Part shown: piece after piece, positions 24,473 to 26,522 of the stretch
Position numbering within the stretch: the stretch's first letter is position 1
How the letters are laid out: the number at the start of each line of letters is the position of its first letter
Source of the DNA: an uncultured Lachnospiraceae bacterium
GTDB lineage: Bacteria; Bacillota; Clostridia; Lachnospirales; Lachnospiraceae
Assembly (NCBI GenBank): GCA_937910785.1
Contig: CALDLG010000089.1
Span: forward strand, 1-26,522
Length of the DNA stretch: 26,522 nucleotides
Reading direction: 5' to 3'
The notes under the pieces: generated by a model
Database searches by the model: none
What the model saw: only the letters and a program-made list of their open reading frames with translations
What the model was told of the DNA's origin: nothing
Translations under genes and position numbers: made by a program

Positions 24473-25441
24473 TCAATAGCCCCCTTTTCGGAACATGACA
24501 TAAAAGGTATACATCGTCCCCGCTACCACAATACCGACGCAGATATTCAGCACCAGAATCAGTCCGCTGCTTAAAATCGCTCCCGGCGTACCGAGCGGAA
24601 TTACGCTTTCGATGTGATTTGCACCCGTATAAAAGGAATAGCTCTTCGCCAGACAATAGCATCCAAGCGCGCTGACACTGAGTATCTTATATGTTTTTCC
24701 CGTAAAAAACCGCTCTGTCTTCCGAAAGCCAAAGGCATTCAGATACAGAATCAGCCCGGCGCCGATGATCGCGCCTCCGGAAAAACCGCCGCCCGGCCCA
24801 AGATGTCCGCATAAAATCACATAAATGCCAAAAATCATAATCGGCGGCACGAGCACTCTGGCCGCCGTCTGCAGAATCACATCGTTTTTCGGCTCATAGA
24901 CGCGGTCGCTCTCTTCGATATCCCTGCCGCCTTCTCCCTTTGTCTTATCTTTACGAAGCAGGATCAATACCGTACAGGTGGCAATAAATAACACATGTGA
25001 TTCTCCCAGCGTATCAAATGCCCTGTAATCGAGAATCATGCCCGTTACGATATTTACCGCTCCTGTTTCCTCCAGACCGTTTTCGATATAACGCTTCGCC
25101 ACCTCATTATTGGCCGGATTCTCCGGATGCCCGTATGAGGGCAGGTAGGAAACCGCAATCAGCAGCATTGCCACGAGAAACAGGCAGAATACGCCGCTGA
25201 ACACCTTATAAAATCCCTGAAAACTCCGGATTTCCCAGTTATGCGCCAGATCATAGATCCGCTCGATCCGCTGCCTTTTCTCTTTTTTCCGTTTCCAGTC
25301 AATATCCTCATCCCGCTCGGCTTCCTTCTGGGGTTTCATTTCCACAGTATTTAAAAACGGGTCCTTCGTCCCCTCAAACCATTGTTTCAGCCGGAAGGAA
25401 AGCGTCTTTTCATACTCTTTTTTCGGAATTTTTCTGCTCAT
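24473..25441 (-). CDS. Fused MbhE-MbhF (MrpA C-terminus plus MrpB) subunit
   Basis: This 322-aa membrane protein joins two Mrp/Mbh units. The basic cytoplasmic N-terminus (about 80 residues) is followed by an MbhE-like part, equivalent to the last segment of MrpA, at about 85-170, ending NIVTGMILDYRAFDTLGESHVL. After a polar linker comes an MnhB domain (about 190-322) with RVLVPPIMIFGIYVIL and GHLGPGGGFSGGAIIGAG. In most Mrp and Mbh operons these are separate proteins. The ATG at 25441 has AGGGGGG nine bases upstream and overlaps the previous stop as ATGA; a longer open frame to 25528 has no ribosome site. Confidence 0.9.
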   Translation of the reverse strand: MSRKIPKKEYEKTLSFRLKQWFEGTKDPFLNTVEMKPQKEAERDEDIDWKRKKEKRQRIERIYDLAHNWEIRSFQGFYKVFSGVFCLFLVAMLLIAVSYLPSYGHPENPANNEVAKRYIENGLEETGAVNIVTGMILDYRAFDTLGESHVLFIATCTVLILLRKDKTKGEGGRDIEESDRVYEPKNDVILQTAARVLVPPIMIFGIYVILCGHLGPGGGFSGGAIIGAGLILYLNAFGFRKTERFFTGKTYKILSVSALGCYCLAKSYSFYTGANHIESVIPLGTPGAILSSGLILVLNICVGIVVAGTMYTFYVMFRKGGY

Positions 25442-25890
25442 AATGATTTTCCCCCCTTCCAGGACTCTTCCCCGTCCGTTCTCCTGCCGTCCGCCTCTTC
25501 GCCTGCTTCCGCGTTTCCGCCCCCGCACTGCCTTTCCGTCTCTTTTCCCTGAACGTTGACGTCTTCGCTGACGGATTCCTTTCCTCCGTCTTCACTGTCG
25601 AATACCTTTCCTCCGCCTTCCCTGACGGATTCCTTTTCTGTGCCGCTGTCACTTTTCATAATGGCATGTATTTTTTTCAGCGTCACAAAAAACAGCACAC
25701 TGGTTACGCCGGCTCCGACAGCCGCCTCCGTAATCGCCAGATCGGGCGATTCCAGCAGAATCCAGATAATGGACATGACCAGACTGTACGACATGAAGAT
25801 CAGAATCGTATTTAACAGATTTCTGGACAGACTCGCCGCAACGGCGCATATAATCAGGAATATCAGTAAAATATTCGTAAAGACCTGCAT
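25438..25890 (-). CDS. MbhD/DUF4040-type subunit with long polar tail
   Basis: This 150-aa protein starts with three membrane helices (residues 1-75) and the family pattern SPDLAITEAAVGAGVTSVLFFVTL, equivalent to part of the MrpA C-terminal half and to MbhD of membrane hydrogenases. In those proteins this piece helps bring ions to the channel. The second half (about 78-150) is a low-complexity Glu, Gly, Ser, Lys-rich tail with loosely repeated DSEDGGKESVSED pieces and is longer than in typical relatives. GGGGAGGAG lies in front of the ATG. It overlaps the next gene as ATGA and follows MrpG by 15 bp. Confidence 0.88.
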   Translation of the reverse strand: MQVFTNILLIFLIICAVAASLSRNLLNTILIFMSYSLVMSIIWILLESPDLAITEAAVGAGVTSVLFFVTLKKIHAIMKSDSGTEKESVREGGGKVFDSEDGGKESVSEDVNVQGKETERQCGGGNAEAGEEADGRRTDGEESWKGGKSL

Positions 25891-25905
25891 GATGCTCCTC
25901 CCCTT

Positions 25906-26277
25906 TTACTTCTCGTCCGGACTCTCTCCCTGTTTTTCTTCCGGCTCGTCCAAATGGATCATCGAATAATGCGCGCCTCTTTTATCATCCGTTGCAACCT
26001 CCAGCCGCGCGATCAAATGGGATGATGTCGGAGAAGAAAACCAGAGAAATACGATAATACAAAACAATTTGAGGGATGTAAAATTCCATCCGCTTATCAC
26101 CATCAGGCCGATCAGCGAACTGGCAATGCCGAGCGTATCGCCCATAGCCGCAGCATGCATTCTGTTCAGCACATATTTGAAACGAAAAACTCCGACCATT
26201 TCGATCAGAAAAATAAGAAGTCCGCAAAGCAGAAACAGGGCGCCGATCAGAAACCGAATCCATTCAATGACTTCCAT
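25906..26277 (-). CDS. mnhG: MrpG-type cation/proton antiporter subunit
   Basis: This 123-aa protein with three membrane helices matches MrpG/MnhG/MbhC: an N-terminal helix IRFLIGALFLLCGLLIFLI, then GVFRFKYVLNRMHAAAMGDTLGI, the classic family signature, then two more helices. The last 25 or so residues are polar. The start overlaps the end of the MrpF gene by 14 bp, as is usual in mrp operons, with GGAGGAAG in front. MrpG is one of the small subunits that pack around the channel in the Mrp complex. Confidence 0.95.
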   Translation of the reverse strand: MEVIEWIRFLIGALFLLCGLLIFLIEMVGVFRFKYVLNRMHAAAMGDTLGIASSLIGLMVISGWNFTSLKLFCIIVFLWFSSPTSSHLIARLEVATDDKRGAHYSMIHLDEPEEKQGESPDEK

Positions 26278-26522
26278 CGCGCTCTTCCTCCTTCCTCTCC
26301 CTGTAAACTCCCATATAAACCTTGGTCAGCACAATCACCGCGAGGAAACTGATCATCGCATAAATAATGCAGATATCCACGAGATATCCTTCCTTCAGCA
26401 TAATGGCAAGCGTGGCAATGATGACCATAACGATCGTTCCCATCATATTCGTCGCGACGATCCGGTCCGCAATCCGCGGCCCGATAATGGCCCGGATCAG
26501 GCACAAAATGATCATAACTGCC
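26264..26522 (-). CDS. mnhF: MrpF-type cation/proton antiporter subunit, N-terminus beyond window
   Basis: The visible 85 residues contain the MrpF signature CLIRAIIGPRIADRIVATNMMG and two further membrane helices, ending in a charged tail (YRERKEEERDGSH). The frame is still open at the right edge. An ATG at 26515 exists, but family members have about 10-20 more residues making a first helix, so the true start is almost certainly outside. An mrpE gene would be expected next upstream. It is the first visible gene of the ion-transport operon. Confidence 0.92.
   Translation of the reverse strand, partial: AVMIILCLIRAIIGPRIADRIVATNMMGTIVMVIIATLAIMLKEGYLVDICIIYAMISFLAVIVLTKVYMGVYRERKEEERDGSH

Noticed and set aside
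17284..26522. Operon as a hydrogen-evolving membrane hydrogenase or complex I
   Set aside because: Only membrane-arm subunits are visible; no NuoB, NuoC/D, NuoH or NuoI-like gene and no Ni-binding CxxC pairs occur in the window, so only an Mrp/Mbh-like ion module can be claimed.

Overview
The window looks like chromosomal DNA of an anaerobic Gram-positive bacterium of the Clostridia, most likely Lachnospiraceae. The evidence is a G+C of about one half, strong AGGAGG-type ribosome binding sites, a YesM/YesN two-component pair beside a CUT1 sugar transporter, a BclB-type collagen-like protein and an Mrp/Mbh-like ion-transport operon. Nearly every gene lies on the minus strand; only the sensor kinase is on the plus strand. 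The species call is an inference from gene content.

From left to right: (1) 1-2640 holds the 5' part of a membrane-anchored DUF5722-like protein with a Glu/Gln-rich repeat, overlapping the end of rarA. (2) 2740-11207 is a carbohydrate locus. A lipoprotein binding protein, two MalF/MalG-type permeases and a GH31 alpha-glycosidase form one minus-strand operon that ends in a terminator. A divergent YesM-type kinase carries a frameshift, and its YesN-type regulator faces it tail to tail. No transport ATPase is encoded here, so a shared MsmX/MsiK-type ATPase is expected. (3) 11208-11851 has no gene. It carries the regulator promoter with a direct repeat, a 309-bp nested inverted-repeat element, two abutting hairpins and a strong terminator. 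(4) 11852-15877 is a surface or spore-coat type cassette: a short Cys-rich collagen-like protein, a GT2 glycosyltransferase with TPR-like repeats, and a long Thr-rich collagen-like protein with a BclB-type C-terminus. The glycosyltransferase probably decorates the Thr-rich collagen. (5) 15991-16871 is a metallo-beta-lactamase-fold hydrolase and its terminator. (6) 17004-26522 is a tightly packed operon entering from the right edge, in transcription order: MrpF, MrpG, MbhD/DUF4040, a fused MbhE-MbhF (MrpB), MrpC/NuoK, four different proton-channel subunits of the NuoL/M/N-MrpD type, and a small soluble protein.

The two most interesting systems are the four-channel Mrp/Mbh-like complex, which has no redox or hydrogenase arm in view, and the collagen/glycosyltransferase cassette. 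The nested palindromic element at 11364-11672 is the strongest unexplained non-coding structure.
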